Part shown: piece after piece, positions 9,012-17,998 of the stretch
Layout of the letters: each line of letters begins with the position of its first letter
Position numbering within the stretch: position 1 is the first letter of the stretch
From: Hexactinellida sp. DTS-2022
Taxonomy: Eukaryota > Porifera > Hexactinellida
Direction: 5' to 3'
Assembly: GCA_028753945.1 (NCBI GenBank)
Contig: JAPNXP010000010.1
Coordinates: 5,769,042 to 5,833,041, forward strand
DNA: 64,000 nt
Made by a program: the position numbers and the translations under genes
Notes under the pieces: model-generated
The model's database searches: none
Told to the model about the DNA's origin: nothing
What the model saw: the letters and a program-made list of their open reading frames with translations, nothing else

Positions 9012-10496
9012 TTAATCGTGTTGAATACAAACGGTCTTTTCTTCAGTGAAAAACTCGTACGAATATTTCAATCCCTCTCTTCCCAAACCAGATTGCTTGA
9101 CACCTCCAAACGGCATATTTAGAGTCCTCACGAGCCAACAATTAACCCACACAGTTCCAACCTCTAAATCCCGAGCTACTCTATGTGCCCTACCTACATT
9201 CTCTGTCCAAACTGATGCGCACAGCCCATATTTCACATTATTCGTGCGTTCAATAACTTCTTGTTCTGTTTTAAACGAATTAATGCATACAACTGGCCCG
9301 AATATTTCCTCCTGCATTAATTGACTGTTATCTGTAACTCCAGTTATAACAGTTGGCAACATAAAATAACCTTTACGGTTTTTTTCAGGCAAAATAGGGA
9401 GCGAATCTTTTGTATGTCCACATAGAATATTAGCCCCTTCTTTTCGCGCTAATTCAATATACCCGGACACTTTATCCAAATGCTGCTGGCTTATAAGAGC
9501 GCCTAGAATGCTATTAGAATCCTCAGGAGCTCCTACAACTAACTTCTTAACACAATCTACGAATTTGGTAATGAAACTATCGAATATTTCCTCCTGCACG
9601 AATATACGACTTGTACACAGACAAACTTCTCCTTGATTAGCATAGGAAGATCTCATCATTATTTGCAGGCACTTTTCAATGTTTACGTCACTGAATACAA
9701 TCCCTGCATTTTTCCCACCTAATTCAAGAGAGAGTTTGCGATAGAAAGGCGCACTTTCCTTGGAAACTATTTCCCCAGTCAAAGTACTACCTGTGAATGA
9801 AATTGCCCTAATATCCGGATTCCGTAGAATAGCCATTCCCGTAGTTAACCCTCGACCGAACACAAAGTTACAGACACCAGAAGGAAGACCAGAGGCCGAC
9901 ATTAGTTTCGCCAAAAGCCAGGCTGTCCATGACGTCATTTCGCTCGGTTTAGCTACTACAGTGCAGCCAGCGGCTAATGCAGGGGCTATTTTGAATGTTA
10001 GGAGGTATAACGGGAGATTCCAAGGGGATATTAGTGCTACTACGCCTATAGGAGATCTTATTGTATAATTTATAGAGTTTGACTCAGGTTGTTGGAATGA
10101 AGTACCTATATTGTCTGGGGTATAAGATGCAAATGCACGGAAATTAAGTATTGCACGTGGTATGTCGATTAGCTTAGCTGTGGCTATTGTTTTGCCTTGA
10201 TCCTGGGATTCTGCTAGCGCCAGAATATCAAAGTTTGATTCTATAAGGTCGGCAATTTTCATTAAGTATTTGGACCTATTTTGTGGAGGGAGTTTTGACC
10301 AATTCGGGAATGCATTTTTCGCAGCGTCGGTTGCAGCTTTAACTTCTTTATCGCTCGAATCGGGAACTTGAAATAATATTTCTGTCGTTGCCGGATTCTC
10401 GCTATCGATGTAATTCTCAGTCGTACAGAATTCCCCGTTTATATAATTGGAGAGTTTATTGTCTGGTACAGTTAGATCTAGTTTGTAACTTGCCAT
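9012..10496 (-). CDS. ALDH8A1: aldehyde dehydrogenase, ALDH8A1-like
   Basis: Intronless gene of 494 residues (human ALDH8A1 is 487). ALDH8A1 is the cytosolic 2-aminomuconic semialdehyde dehydrogenase of the kynurenine branch of tryptophan breakdown and also oxidises 9-cis-retinal. The whole ALDH fold is present: the NAD-binding motif SPWNLPLY with catalytic-site asparagine N160, the FTGST turn, the general-base glutamate E258 in LELGGKN, and the nucleophile C292 in NQGEVCLCTSR, which is the form typical of this subfamily. EEIFGPV and the C-terminal PFGGVKQSGLGREG are also intact. No targeting signal is seen, which fits a cytosolic enzyme. All catalytic residues are kept, so it should be active; the exact substrate is inferred from family. 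Confidence 0.92.
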   Translation of the reverse strand: MASYKLDLTVPDNKLSNYINGEFCTTENYIDSENPATTEILFQVPDSSDKEVKAATDAAKNAFPNWSKLPPQNRSKYLMKIADLIESNFDILALAESQDQGKTIATAKLIDIPRAILNFRAFASYTPDNIGTSFQQPESNSINYTIRSPIGVVALISPWNLPLYLLTFKIAPALAAGCTVVAKPSEMTSWTAWLLAKLMSASGLPSGVCNFVFGRGLTTGMAILRNPDIRAISFTGSTLTGEIVSKESAPFYRKLSLELGGKNAGIVFSDVNIEKCLQIMMRSSYANQGEVCLCTSRIFVQEEIFDSFITKFVDCVKKLVVGAPEDSNSILGALISQQHLDKVSGYIELARKEGANILCGHTKDSLPILPEKNRKGYFMLPTVITGVTDNSQLMQEEIFGPVVCINSFKTEQEVIERTNNVKYGLCASVWTENVGRAHRVARDLEVGTVWVNCWLVRTLNMPFGGVKQSGLGREGLKYSYEFFTEEKTVCIQHD

Positions 10497-11080
10497 CTGC
10501 TAAGGTATTATCTATAGCTTATTAGATTATTAGATTATTAGATATCTCAAGCTAGTCATTAATCGCACAAGCAAAATTTGTGCTTATTGGTGCACAATCT
10601 ATTTTATCAGCTGCATATACATAAAAGGCTTTCTTATACATCGGAAAAGAACTTTTTTATAAAATCAATTATTAATGAATGACCTTGCAGTGCCCTAAAA
10701 ATTCATTATAAATGTGACGTAAATAATTCCTTATATTACAGTTTAAGTGATTCGCAGGAAGCAAAAATTGAAAGTAAAAGATAAGTTTGCTATAAGCTGT
10801 AAATACATAAAAATAGAGCAATACTTCGAACTTAATTAAATATGGATATGTAAAATTAAACAGGCTGATTTTACATCCGTTTTGAAGGTAATTTTCGAAC
10901 TATAATATTAACCACATTTACAAGATGTAATACCTTAACGGATGTAAATTGGAAGTTCAAAACTATGCAATTATGGACGTTTAAATGTTCTTGTAAGATA
11001 TACGTATATACAAATGCAGATAAGTAACCAGTTTCATTTCTAACCTCATAATAATTATAAATTAAATTCGCATATTGTAA
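10497..11080. other. intergenic spacer, no feature seen
   Basis: AT-rich spacer between the 5' end of the ALDH8A1-like gene and the 3' end of the TACC gene. About 10850-10990 carries a weak fold-back (TTTACATCCGTTTTGAA ... and later GGATGTAAATTGG), probably an old element. No gene recognised. Confidence 0.4.
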
Positions 11081-13309
11081 TTATGAGTTGAAAGCACCCA
11101 TTAGTTCCTGGCAAATGTTGTTCAATTCTTGATTTTGTTGTTTTCTTACGTCAAGAGTTTCCATTGCAGAACTTATTTGTAAATCAATGGTTTTCTTCTC
11201 ATTATCTGCTATAACTTTATCATGCTCGTGACTCTTCAACATAGATTCAAATACAGTGTTGGCTTTTAGAATCTCTTGATCGACTACATCCTTTAAGTGA
11301 GTGTACCTATAAATAGATATATGCTGTCAATTTAAGCGTTCCAATTGGTAAACTTGGTATCTATGAATGAGAGAGGTATGCATATTAGATTAATTGATGT
11401 TTATAGGACTTATGGAAATGGGAATATAAATTTAATTTGTGAGAAAGTTTCAAAACTATAGTATACTCTCGCATAGAATTCTATACATAAGGCAATGGCA
11501 CTCACTCAAAATACTGGACCAGGGATTGGTTAGTACAGTCAATTAAATATATGTTTTTTTACGCTCCTTTGGGAGTATGATTTATGTTAAATTATAATTA
11601 GGAGCGAGAAAATTTGGAATCTTCTCCTATACCGTAACATTAATTTATGATTTAAGCGTATGAGAATTGGATCAGACCAGGATTAGGAGCGTATTTACAA
11701 ATGGCTGTATAATACAATGATTAGGAGCATATTCACAATGGCTGTATAATGCACTATATATAATCACACCTGTTATTCCACACATGCAGATTATGTTCCT
11801 GTGCCTTTAATTCCCTCAGCAGCTCATCCTCTGACCCCTGAATGTGCGCAGATACTTTCTTAAGTTCGTTATACTGTGCGTGTAGCTCAGCGAATGTACC
11901 TGTTAGTGGTGTAAAGTTTCCAAAAATTTGTTTTCCATGGAAATTTCCGGAAATTTCTGGAAAGATTACATATTTCAAATTATGCTTAGGATTTTTATTT
12001 GAAATTGCCAAAATTTTTGTGCTACTTAAGTTAATTAATTCCGAGGAAAAATAACAAGCGCACAGTAACAACTCTACATTATAGATATGGTTTACCAAAA
12101 TTTCAAAACTAGGTATACAGTCAACTCCGCTTAATAGAGCCACCGGTTAATCGGTTTCTCCGCTTAATCGGGTCAAAATTTCAGACGATTTATAGGACAG
12201 ATTACAGTTTGGCTTACAATATTTTCGGTTAATCGGTTTCTCCGCTTAATCGGGTCAAAACAACCTGGTCCCGAGGTGGCTCTATTAAGCGGAGTCGACT
12301 GTATATAATAATTTTTCCATGTAAATTTCCGGAAATTTGGAAATTTACCGACCTTACACACTAGTACCTGTTACAGACTCGTAATCCTTGGTAGCTAGGT
12401 CATACTCCCGTTTGTACTGGTCATGCTGGAGTTGCTTTAGGGAATAGCAATCCATATGATCTGATGCCAGGGTGTGTTTGTCTACCACTTCCGAGCGAAT
12501 CCTGTCTACTTCCTACAGAATAGTTAACTGTTATAACCTATTGATAACTAGCTGTAATAGGCTATTGATAATACCGTAAGCTCGTACTGTTAATACGAAT
12601 ACTATAGTAGAACCTCGTTAGTACGAACAACAGGGGACCGTCAAAATACGTTCGCCTTATCCCGAATTACTATTAACCCGTGTCATTTGTATTAAAAAGG
12701 CTTTGAAGGGGACTGAAATAATGTCGTATTAACGAGGTTCTGTTGTTTGTACATTCAAATTCAAGGGATTACTTATATATCGGCCAATACATTTTCAATA
12801 TAAAACCGGTGCCTGAAATTACATAAGGAAAGGTGTTGGCCGAAATGTAAGTAATTCTTAATTTTTGTAGATTTTTAGACCTGTTTTATGATAGCTGCTT
12901 CCTGGATTATACTTTGAAGATTAACATTTGTGTTTTCCATTTCTTCCTGAAATTTCACACTTTGTGAAACTGAATTTTCTTGAATTGAACTAATTTCGTT
13001 TTCAATTTCAATAATGTTTTCTTCAGTAGTTCTCTTGTTTGTACGCATTTCAGCTTCAAACCATTTTTGTAGCTCACTTTTCTCAACCAAATAGTCTTGT
13101 TCTGAAATAGCTAATTTCTCTTTCTCTTCCAAAATAGCTTCATCTCTCAACTTGTCCAAATCATCCTCAGAATATTTCAAAACATCGACTAGGTTTGCTT
13201 CTTCGGATAAGGTAGATTCTGGGAAATAATTCCCCTCTTGATAGCTCGTATCTTGACTCACTTGATATTCAGGGGAATACGGCAAATCTTCCAAATCTGC
13301 ATTACTCAT
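11081..13309 (-). CDS. TACC: TACC-domain (transforming acidic coiled-coil) protein
   Basis: Four exons join in phase: 13309-12881, 12512-12368, 11899-11770 and 11306-11081 (TAA). All sites are GT-AG. The product is 309 residues. TACC proteins bind XMAP215/ch-TOG and stabilise microtubule ends at centrosomes and spindles. The N-terminal 60 residues are acidic and Ser/Pro-containing; from about 65 to the end the chain is almost continuous coiled coil. The C-terminal part, with NEL..V......EDELLRELK, RYTHLKDVVDQEILKAN and the closing KQQNQELNNICQELMGAF, follows the TACC domain plan (compare the family's ending KENEELTRICDDLISKM). It is shorter than bilaterian TACCs because the long disordered N-terminus is missing. 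Start chosen at 13309 because the upstream in-frame codon is TTG. Introns contain a family C element, a family A element and a family G element. Confidence 0.72.
11560..11760. repeat. dispersed repeat shared with 33829-33945
   Basis: The part at about 11611-11735 (AATTTGGAATCTTCTCCTAT ... AGGAGCGTATTTACAAATGG) has a close counterpart at 33829-33945 inside a KCC intron. A tail segment (GGAGCRTATTYACAATGGCTG) is repeated locally at 11725-11752. It lies in the third TACC intron. Confidence 0.65.
12118..12301. mobile_element. MITE, family C (CAGTCGACTCCGCTTAATAGAGCC)
   Basis: Full 184-base copy flanked by TA, inside TACC intron 2. Left end CAGTCAACTCCGCTTAATAG pairs with CTATTAAGCGGAGTCGACTG. 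The family also carries internal repeats of the motif CGCTTAATCGGGTCAAA in both orientations. Confidence 0.85.
12604..12746. mobile_element. MITE, family A copy
   Basis: AGTAGAACCTCGTTAGTACG at the left, GGGGACCGTCAAAATACGTT inside, AACGAGGTTCTGTTGT at the right. It lies in TACC intron 1. Confidence 0.75.
12764..12858. mobile_element. family G inverted-repeat element
   Basis: ATTACTTATATATCGGCC at the left and GGCCGAAATGTAAGTAAT at the right are near-perfect inverted repeats. It lies in TACC intron 1 next to the family A copy. Confidence 0.75.
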
Positions 13310-13335
13310 ATTACTAAATATAACCTGGAAATTCA

Positions 13336-13465
13336 ACTATTCCACCATAATTAATTAAAGCAAATTGAAATATGATATTAATTAAGGTAGATTTTATATT
13401 ACTATTCCACCATAATTAATTAAAGTAAATTGAAATATGATATTAATTAAGGTAGATTTTATATT
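13336..13465. repeat. 65-base tandem duplication upstream of TACC
   Basis: Two adjacent copies of a 65-base unit beginning ACTATTCCACCATAATTAAT (13336-13400 and 13401-13465) differ at one position. The array begins 27 bases upstream of the TACC start codon, so it duplicates the proximal promoter or 5' leader. Confidence 0.85.
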
Positions 13466-13833
13466 AGTTATAAAAATTTTCTATAATATTTTAAGACTCA
13501 GTCAAAATGATTTACAAGCTTGTTGATCTTAAACTTATGTTTTTTCCGGTACAAATAAATTAAGAAATTAAAGATTACCTTTAGAAAAGTCCCTCATTGT
13601 TACTATTAAACTTTAATGCTAATATTATTTGTAATACCTTATAATATAGGGAAATTATGTTCACTTAAAAACCCTTATTTCAATTAAAAAATGAATTTTG
13701 AATCTATTGACAATTATTAATTGTAATAGACAATTTAAAAATATTTTGCATAATTTTCATTGTTTTAACTTATTTACTTAACTTAACTTGAGGGATTGTT
13801 GTCGACAAAAAAACTACAAATTTATATAAAGTG

Positions 13834-14006
13834 CAGTAGACTCTCGTTAGTACGAACACCAGGGGACCGTCATAATGTGTTCACCTTATCCGGAATTCGA
13901 ATAACCGGTGTCATTTGTATTGGAAAGGCTTTGAAGGGGAATGAAATAGTGTTCGCATTAACCGGAGTTTCATATTAACCGTGTTCGTACCAACGAGGTT
14001 CTACTG
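13834..14006. mobile_element. MITE, family A/B copy
   Basis: CAGTAGACTCTCGTTAGTACG at the left (a family B-like first half) and GTACCAACGAGGTTCTACTG then TA at the right (family A-like). The interior has the family A segment AAAGGCTTTGAAGGGGAATG. The mix of ends suggests a recombinant copy. Confidence 0.75.
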
Positions 14007-14084
14007 TAATTGATAAATAACTATATCACATAATATTCAAGCAATAACTAACCAAGTCTAGCAGCAAATAACGTAAACTAACAA

Positions 14085-14825
14085 TTAAATTTTACTCAAA
14101 AGCCAGTCTACAATGTGTTCTACTCCTGGTATATTGTCATGATTCTCATTAGCTATACTCGATGGGACAAAACTAATTATATTCGCAATTTGTTTAAATG
14201 AAAACTCTTTACTAACATCGCCAATAATTTGAGGTTTTAACTTTGCATCAAGTGCATCAGGGGAAAATGTTTGCGTTGATCTCTTCACTTGAATTTCTTT
14301 TTCTAATTTATCCTTTATATTTTCACATGTATCTTTTGGAAATAAATCTTGTTTATTGCAAACAAATAAAATAGGTGTCTTATTAAATTGTTTCAGGCTT
14401 AACAGTTCAAATAATACATCAGCAACTTCAGGTTCACAACCATCAAACCCTACACTATCAATCAGAAACATGATACCAACTATTCGCCGAGATTTATGTT
14501 CATTTAAATATTTAGTTCTAACCCTCCCATCACCCGGGATATCAATTAGAAATACCGAACGCTTCTTATTACGGGAGTGTGTGTATTCTAGTGTAGTAGG
14601 CTGTATAGAAGTTACTGTTATAGGACATGAATTGGAACAGAGTTTGCAAAGTAAACGTGTTTTACCAGCGCCGGAACAACCAACTAGAAGTATAGTTCGA
14701 TGTTTCGATTTCCGTGAAATAATATAGTAAAGTGTGGGAATTAAAACAAATATGGAAATTAGGATTATATAGAGATTGGAAGTAGTGAACTGTAGTAATT
14801 CAGTGAAATTATATTCGAAATCCAT
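14085..14825 (-). CDS. SRPRB: signal recognition particle receptor subunit beta
   Basis: Intronless, 246 residues from ATG 14825 (the frame continues nine codons further upstream but only to a TTG). SRPRB is the ER-membrane GTPase that anchors SRP receptor alpha. A single N-terminal membrane helix (about 17-38, NLYIILISIFVLIPTLYYII) is followed by an Arf-like GTPase domain: P-loop GCSGAGKT at 49-56, a threonine-containing switch I (TTLEYT), switch II DIPGDGRVR and the guanine-specifying NKQD. The C-terminal GVEHIVDWLLSKI is the usual closing helix. Length and order match animal SRPRB. SRPR alpha is not in this window. Confidence 0.93.
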   Translation of the reverse strand: MDFEYNFTELLQFTTSNLYIILISIFVLIPTLYYIISRKSKHRTILLVGCSGAGKTRLLCKLCSNSCPITVTSIQPTTLEYTHSRNKKRSVFLIDIPGDGRVRTKYLNEHKSRRIVGIMFLIDSVGFDGCEPEVADVLFELLSLKQFNKTPILFVCNKQDLFPKDTCENIKDKLEKEIQVKRSTQTFSPDALDAKLKPQIIGDVSKEFSFKQIANIISFVPSSIANENHDNIPGVEHIVDWLLSKI

Positions 14826-14904
14826 TCTACAGTTGTATCTATATTCTAGCAAGAAATAAAAGTGTAAAAATAATAGTTATATAATTAAGTTATTTTAGTT
14901 TCTA

Positions 14905-15062
14905 TAGACAGTTAGTGGTTCCCAAAGTTTAACTTATTACAGGGGTTCAAACGTTACGTACTCTTTACCAATGTGTGACAAAACATGCTTTTGTATTACA
15001 AAATGATCCAAAAAGCGTGATAATGAATGTAATGTATAATTACGTAACGTTTGAATATCGCC
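14905..15062. mobile_element. AACGTTACGTAA-type element next to hAT-like end
   Basis: Begins near a hAT-like CAGTTAGTGGTTCCCAAAG sequence, then TTCAAACGTTACGTACTC, ACCAATGTGTGACAAAAC, GTATTACAAAATGATCC, AAAAAGCGTGATAA and closes with TTACGTAACGTTTGAAT. Inverted ends are TTCAAACGTTACGTA/TACGTAACGTTTGAA. Related copies: about 50943-51045, 52945-53060 and 58813-58980. Confidence 0.7.
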
Positions 15063-15131
15063 TGAAAAATAAAAAAGAATTAACTAAACCAGACCACCCA
15101 TCCCATTAGAACCCCTGCCATATAATTTATA

Positions 15132-15288
15132 CAGTGGATGCCGGTTATAAGCACATCGTCGGGAACTGCACTTAATGTTCTTATAACCGACATAAATAAT
15201 ATAGGGTATATGGCAACCGTTTTCCAACATAGTGTTCTTATAACCGATATGTTCTTATAACCGGTGTGCTTATATCCGACATCTACTG
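15132..15288. mobile_element. MITE, family J (CAGTGGATGCCGGTTATAAGCAC)
   Basis: 157 bases, flanked by TA. Left CAGTGGATGCCGGTTATAAG; right CTTATATCCGACATCTACTG. The motif TTCTTATAACCG recurs inside. It is intergenic, between SRPRB and the small coiled-coil gene. Confidence 0.8.
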
Positions 15289-15397
15289 TATATCAATACT
15301 GCTTATTTTATTCATTATTCAATAAAATAACATGTAGCAAGCGCAATAATCGGATGCAGTTAATAATATACACAAATGCTTTAGTATAGTGACACAG

Positions 15398-15904
15398 TTA
15401 ATCACATTCTGCTAAATAGTCCGCTTGTATTAGTCTCTCTTGATAAGTTCGGGATGCGTCCGCTTTTCTCAATTCCTTTGTAAAACTAATCTCCGGAGTA
15501 GAATACACACTTCTAACATTTGTAGAGTTTGAATAGTTCTGAGATTTTAGGTGGGAATTGTCTTGTAGTAGATTCTCAATTATTACACTTTGAGATTTCC
15601 ACTTTTCTTTTAAACTTTGGTTTTCATTTTCTAATTCCCGGATTTTGACTTTATCCGAATGGGTTTGTTTTTTATATTTTGTAATTGTATCCTGGACTTC
15701 CGTAGCTATTAATTTATTTTCTCCTTGAAAAGCGGTTAAATTTTCCTTCACACTCAACACTCCATTTAAAATTCTTAACAAACTTTGCTTCATTTCATTA
15801 TCATTAACTTCATTTTTTACAAATTTTGTGAGAATTGATAATTCTGGATCTGTGACATCTAGCCCACAAACTTGTTTGTATTTATCTTGTCGATCAGTAC
15901 ACAT
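15398..15904 (-). CDS. small coiled-coil protein, unrecognised
   Basis: Intronless frame of 168 residues from ATG 15904 to TGA/TAA at 15398. The N-terminal third is mixed helical (ELSILTKFVKNEVNDNEMKQ); residues about 45-120 have strong heptad character (IRELENENQSLKEKWKSQ). A Ser/Thr/Asn-rich linker (SNSTNVRSVYSTPEISF) leads to a basic C-terminus. No enzyme motif, signal peptide or membrane helix. Codon and base composition resemble the neighbouring real genes, and the frame is uninterrupted, which supports coding status; the family is unknown to me. A structural or adaptor role is only a guess from the coiled coil. Confidence 0.6.
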   Translation of the reverse strand: MCTDRQDKYKQVCGLDVTDPELSILTKFVKNEVNDNEMKQSLLRILNGVLSVKENLTAFQGENKLIATEVQDTITKYKKQTHSDKVKIRELENENQSLKEKWKSQSVIIENLLQDNSHLKSQNYSNSTNVRSVYSTPEISFTKELRKADASRTYQERLIQADYLAECD

Positions 15905-16241
15905 TGTGGTGATATATATTGTTTTAATTTAAATAATTGTGTTCGAACTTATATATATACAACATAATGAAAGTGATACAAAATTCCTTAAAATTACCTT
16001 AATTTTAAAACTATAATATAAATCATTGTTAAATTATTAATTTGTAAACACAGTTCCACAATATTAGCACATCATGAAATAATAAATTGTGTTTTTAATA
16101 ATTTAATAATTAACAGATGATGTCTACAATAAAGTGAGATTATATTTACAAAGAATATATATATTTAGAATTGTATTTTATATTAGCAATTGTTGAATAA
16201 TCCAATTCATTAAAACAATACATAACCAATAACTATAAGTA
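15905..16241. other. AT-rich spacer, no feature seen
   Basis: Upstream spacer of the small coiled-coil gene. Simple TATATATA-rich stretches only. Confidence 0.4.
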
Positions 16242-16424
16242 CAGTATACTCCGCTTAAAAGAGCCACCGGTTAAAGATTTCTCAGCTTAATGAGGTCAAA
16301 ATTTTACAGGAATTATAGGACGGAATTACAGTTTGACTCAAAATATTTTCGGTTATTAAATTTCTCGGCTTAATCGGATCAAACTACCCTGGAACAAAAT
16401 GACCCTATTAAGCGGAGTCAACTG
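16242..16424. mobile_element. MITE, family C copy
   Basis: CAGTATACTCCGCTTAAAAG at the left, TATTAAGCGGAGTCAACTG at the right, TA on both sides, 183 bases. Intergenic upstream of the bHLH gene. Confidence 0.8.
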
Positions 16425-16834
16425 TAATTTCCAATAAATATTTTTGAAGTATAGTATAAGCGAGGGCGGTGAATCCTAGTGTAAGAAATGAAAACGTCCG
16501 TAGCGCGAAACGAATAGTTGTAAATAATCGATAAATCGAGTAAATGTTTAAAGGAACAAAAGCATTGAATTGCTGAAATGTAATAAAGTAAAATCAAATT
16601 GATAACTTTGTGATGAAAATCAACAATTAAAATAGGAAAAATAATAATAATCTCAGAGATTATAACAATAAAATGCATAATCTCAATTATTACTAAATTA
16701 TAATTGAGCATACATAATACATTTAGGAATTAATAAAAGAATACGTAATTATTAAGAATAAAATAGAAGGTTTGTACGTAAAGGGAATTGGCGCACTCTA
16801 AATATACGCGGGATTTAGGCTTCTAAAGGGAACC

Positions 16835-16842
16835 TATATAAA
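16835..16842 (+). promoter_or_regulatory. TATA box of the bHLH gene
   Basis: TATATAAA lies 47 bases upstream of the bHLH start codon, in a short stretch that is less AT-rich than its surroundings (GCGCACTCTAAATATACGCG upstream). Its position implies a very short leader. Inference from spacing. Confidence 0.45.
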
Positions 16843-16888
16843 TTCGTTAATTATTATGAATTGACGTTAGTAATAATTTGTACGAATA

Positions 16889-17593
16889 ATGTTGAAGCGA
16901 AATGTAAATACAAAACACGAAGTTAATAACAACACTAAAGGAAAACGGCAATTAAATAATGCATCGTTACAACAACACACTCAAGTTATGCGCGAAGCAA
17001 AGCGATTGAGAGAACAAATACGCGTAAGAGCAGTTAACGACGAATACACACATCTAAATCAAACTCTTGGACTCAAAAAACAATCAAGATATCTCCCAAA
17101 AATTTCGAAACAACAGACCTTAAAAACATGCATTGAACATATAAAACTTTTGAGGACCGAACTCAGTGAAATAAGAGACTCGTCTCCGATCGAAAATGAT
17201 CCATTTAGCGATTTAAAAGATACCCCTTCAATTCCCATTTTACAGAGGCAACTTTATATACCGAATTACTTCCCATTACAGGGTACAAACTCTGAAACTG
17301 ACAGCTATACAGAGACTGGAGATGAGACAGCATTATACCCGCATTACCCGTATATTCTGCCTTATAATACGGACAGCGATTTCGATACGTTTATGATTCC
17401 GAGACAAGAAGATAATAGTCCTATTTCAGACAATTATAATTCTACAGAAACATTCGATTCCGATTTTTCAGTAGATTTTCCGAATTATACAGATAGTTTT
17501 TGCTCCACCCCTGAATCGAGTTCTTCAAATTTTTCCTGGTTGATGTCTTCAGATTGGGCGAACTTAGGTGACAATTTAGATGACAATTTCTAA
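16889..17593 (+). CDS. basic helix-loop-helix transcription factor
   Basis: Intronless, 234 residues. The bHLH domain spans about 34-92: a basic region (REAKRLREQIRVRAVN), helix 1 (DEYTHLNQTLGL), a loop with KKQSRYLPK and helix 2 (SKQQTLKTCIEHIKLLRTEL). The E-box-contacting glutamate (E42) and the arginine three further on (R45) are kept, while the arginine usually next to that glutamate is glutamine (Q43). The form is class A (Achaete-scute/Atonal/MyoD-like) rather than Myc/MAX, since no leucine zipper follows. The remaining 140 residues are acidic, rich in Asp/Ser/Tyr/Pro, a possible activation domain. The exact subfamily cannot be fixed. Family members normally pair with an E-protein on E-box DNA. 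Confidence 0.85.
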   Translation: MLKRNVNTKHEVNNNTKGKRQLNNASLQQHTQVMREAKRLREQIRVRAVNDEYTHLNQTLGLKKQSRYLPKISKQQTLKTCIEHIKLLRTELSEIRDSSPIENDPFSDLKDTPSIPILQRQLYIPNYFPLQGTNSETDSYTETGDETALYPHYPYILPYNTDSDFDTFMIPRQEDNSPISDNYNSTETFDSDFSVDFPNYTDSFCSTPESSSSNFSWLMSSDWANLGDNLDDNF

Positions 17594-17998
17594 TACATTG
17601 TGAAGTAAAGTGTAAAGTACAGCACATTCAAATCACATGAGAATTGTACATTATCACAAATAGTGCAATTAATTATTACCTTTAAGAGGTTGGTATTCAA
17701 CAGTGCTTGCTTCTAGAATTTCAAATTTTATGTATATTTCATCTGCTGATTGTCAACAACATCAACAACAACAACAAGAGTAAGAATAAGAATAACCAAC
17801 AGAGTAATCAACTATCATTTTAATATACTGTCATTATCATAGTAAATGCAATGATTAAATTGAACTATCAATTATCCTTTAATAATACTTTTGAATCTGG
17901 ACCTGAATGATTAAAATATTGTGGGTGTATAAGAGAATAAGTAAAACAACAACAACAACAACAGGGATAAATAATAACAACAATATTAGCTCAAATTA
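17594..17998. other. convergent 3' spacer with CAA-type microsatellites
   Basis: Spacer between the 3' ends of the bHLH (+) and NHL (-) genes. It holds two short (CAA)n runs, near 17754-17778 and 17944-17962. Nothing else seen. Confidence 0.6.

Noticed and set aside
12173-12361. Short minus-strand frame in the family C element
   Set aside because: It consists of terminal-repeat sequence; the same peptide recurs wherever the element occurs (for example near 34330).
14826-14852. Longer SRPRB start nine codons upstream
   Set aside because: The upstream codon is TTG; the first ATG at 14825 gives the normal length.
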